Source: Siphonodentalium dalli (lineage: Eukaryota; Mollusca; Scaphopoda; Gadilida; Siphonodentaliidae). Taken from it: DNA of 64,000 bases. How positions within the stretch are numbered: position 1 is the first letter of the stretch; each line of letters starts with the position of its first letter. The notes below the pieces were generated by a model. That model saw only the letters and a list, made by a program, of their open reading frames with translations. It did no database searches and had not been told where the DNA came from. Made by a program: the position numbers and the translations under genes. This document shows, in pieces, positions 63,440-64,000 of this stretch. Location of the stretch: positions 157,691,152 through 157,755,151 of the forward strand of contig CP136066.1 in the NCBI GenBank assembly GCA_032622095.1, written 5' to 3'.

Positions 63440-63840
63440 TGGATTAACCTTTTCTTGAGTAAATACTCATTGGTGAGTAGTTATCCCTTACAATAATGCC
63501 CTCAATAATTGACTCCTAAACCAGAGCAGAATTATGGGTAATTTTTTCAGGATTTAGTCAGAAATATGGCTTGTTGCCATTTATCTGAAAGCTCTCACTG
63601 AGAGCTTTCCGATGAATGGCAACAAGCCATATTTCCAACTAAATCCTTAAAAATTACCCATAATTCTGCAGTGGTTAAGGAGTCGATTATTTAGGGCATT
63701 ACTGTACGAAATGTTCATATAATAAGTTCAACAAATGACTATATGACTCCTTCTGCAGTTTTATTATTTGACATCTTCTTAAATATCAGTAATAGACCAT
63801 TCCGATGTACTCTTCTTTAATTGGTGGGAGATCAGCTATT
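63440..63840. mobile_element. CTATACTAAATGG-family MITE, reverse copy with nested CAGTAATGC MITE
   Basis: gagtaaatactcattggtgag ... gaaatgttcatataataagttcaac ... agtaatagaccattccgatg in reverse orientation, interrupted by the MITE at 63491-63704. Confidence 0.7.
63491..63704. mobile_element. CAGTAATGC palindromic MITE, full nested copy
   Basis: TA|CAATAATGCCCTCAATAATT ... TTAGGGCATTACTG|TA, near-perfect palindrome. Insertion site is a few bases from that used at 28439 and 45954. Confidence 0.92.
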
Positions 63841-64000
63841 GGCTTTGATACACCGATTGAAGGCGATTATGAGAATAATTATCGTTGCAAATGGTGAATT
63901 TCTTCGGAAACAGCTATAATAAAAAGAATATCTAGTATTTTTGAGTGTCATTCGTGAACGAGACAAATGTTTACTCACTTATAACATAATTTTTATAGCG

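Noticed and set aside
1-64000. tRNA, rRNA or other structured RNA genes
   Set aside because: No cloverleaf with A/B-box motifs and no rRNA-like conserved stretches were seen by eye. A covariance-model search was not possible.

Overview
The window is eukaryotic genomic DNA: it is AT-rich, has GT-AG introns, is full of short transposon-derived repeats and contains a degenerate interstitial TTAGGG tract. The repeat families (a CACCTGAG-ended family with CCGTCC-rich internal sequence, small Helitrons, TTAA-flanked and TA-flanked MITEs) suggest a lophotrochozoan, probably a mollusc. That taxonomic guess is inference from general familiarity, not a database match.

One protein-coding gene can be supported. 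It is a nidogen (entactin) gene on the + strand, starting at 18585 and running off the right edge. Nineteen coding exons were placed by splice sites, phase continuity and homology: a signal peptide, the NIDO domain (exons 1-5), a nidogen-type EGF module with the diagnostic C-C-x-C (exon 6), the G2 beta-barrel (exons 7-9), then ten more EGF modules (exons 10-19). All 19 exons join in one open frame of 962 codons plus one base. The C-terminal part expected in nidogens (LDLR/YWTD propeller) must lie beyond 64000. The protein would be a secreted basement-membrane linker between laminin and collagen IV or perlecan.

Layout: 1-620 a 161-bp tandem repeat; about 700-2410 a long foldback; 2989-5981 two Helitron-like elements joined head to tail; 6.4-15 kb MITEs, a G-rich foldback, an interstitial telomere-like tract and local duplications; 17.0-17.85 kb a 5'-truncated LINE; 18.1-18.6 kb putative promoter/5'UTR; 18.6 kb to the end the nidogen gene, whose introns hold nearly all the remaining repeats. 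Intron 1 has a 39-bp minisatellite (about 1.7 kb) and intron 13 a 66-bp minisatellite (about 1.65 kb). The introns also carry at least 16 copies of a palindromic TA-flanked MITE, four complete TTAA-flanked two-hairpin MITEs and several MITEs with 8-bp target duplications.

The most notable points are: (i) a tandem array of decoy 3' splice sites directly upstream of exon 14, made by duplication of the acceptor plus the first bases of the exon; (ii) Helitrons sharing a single junction base; (iii) a 36-nt in-frame linker exon abutting a minisatellite; (iv) repeated nesting of one MITE family inside another. No prokaryotic features, CRISPR arrays, rRNA or tRNA genes were found.
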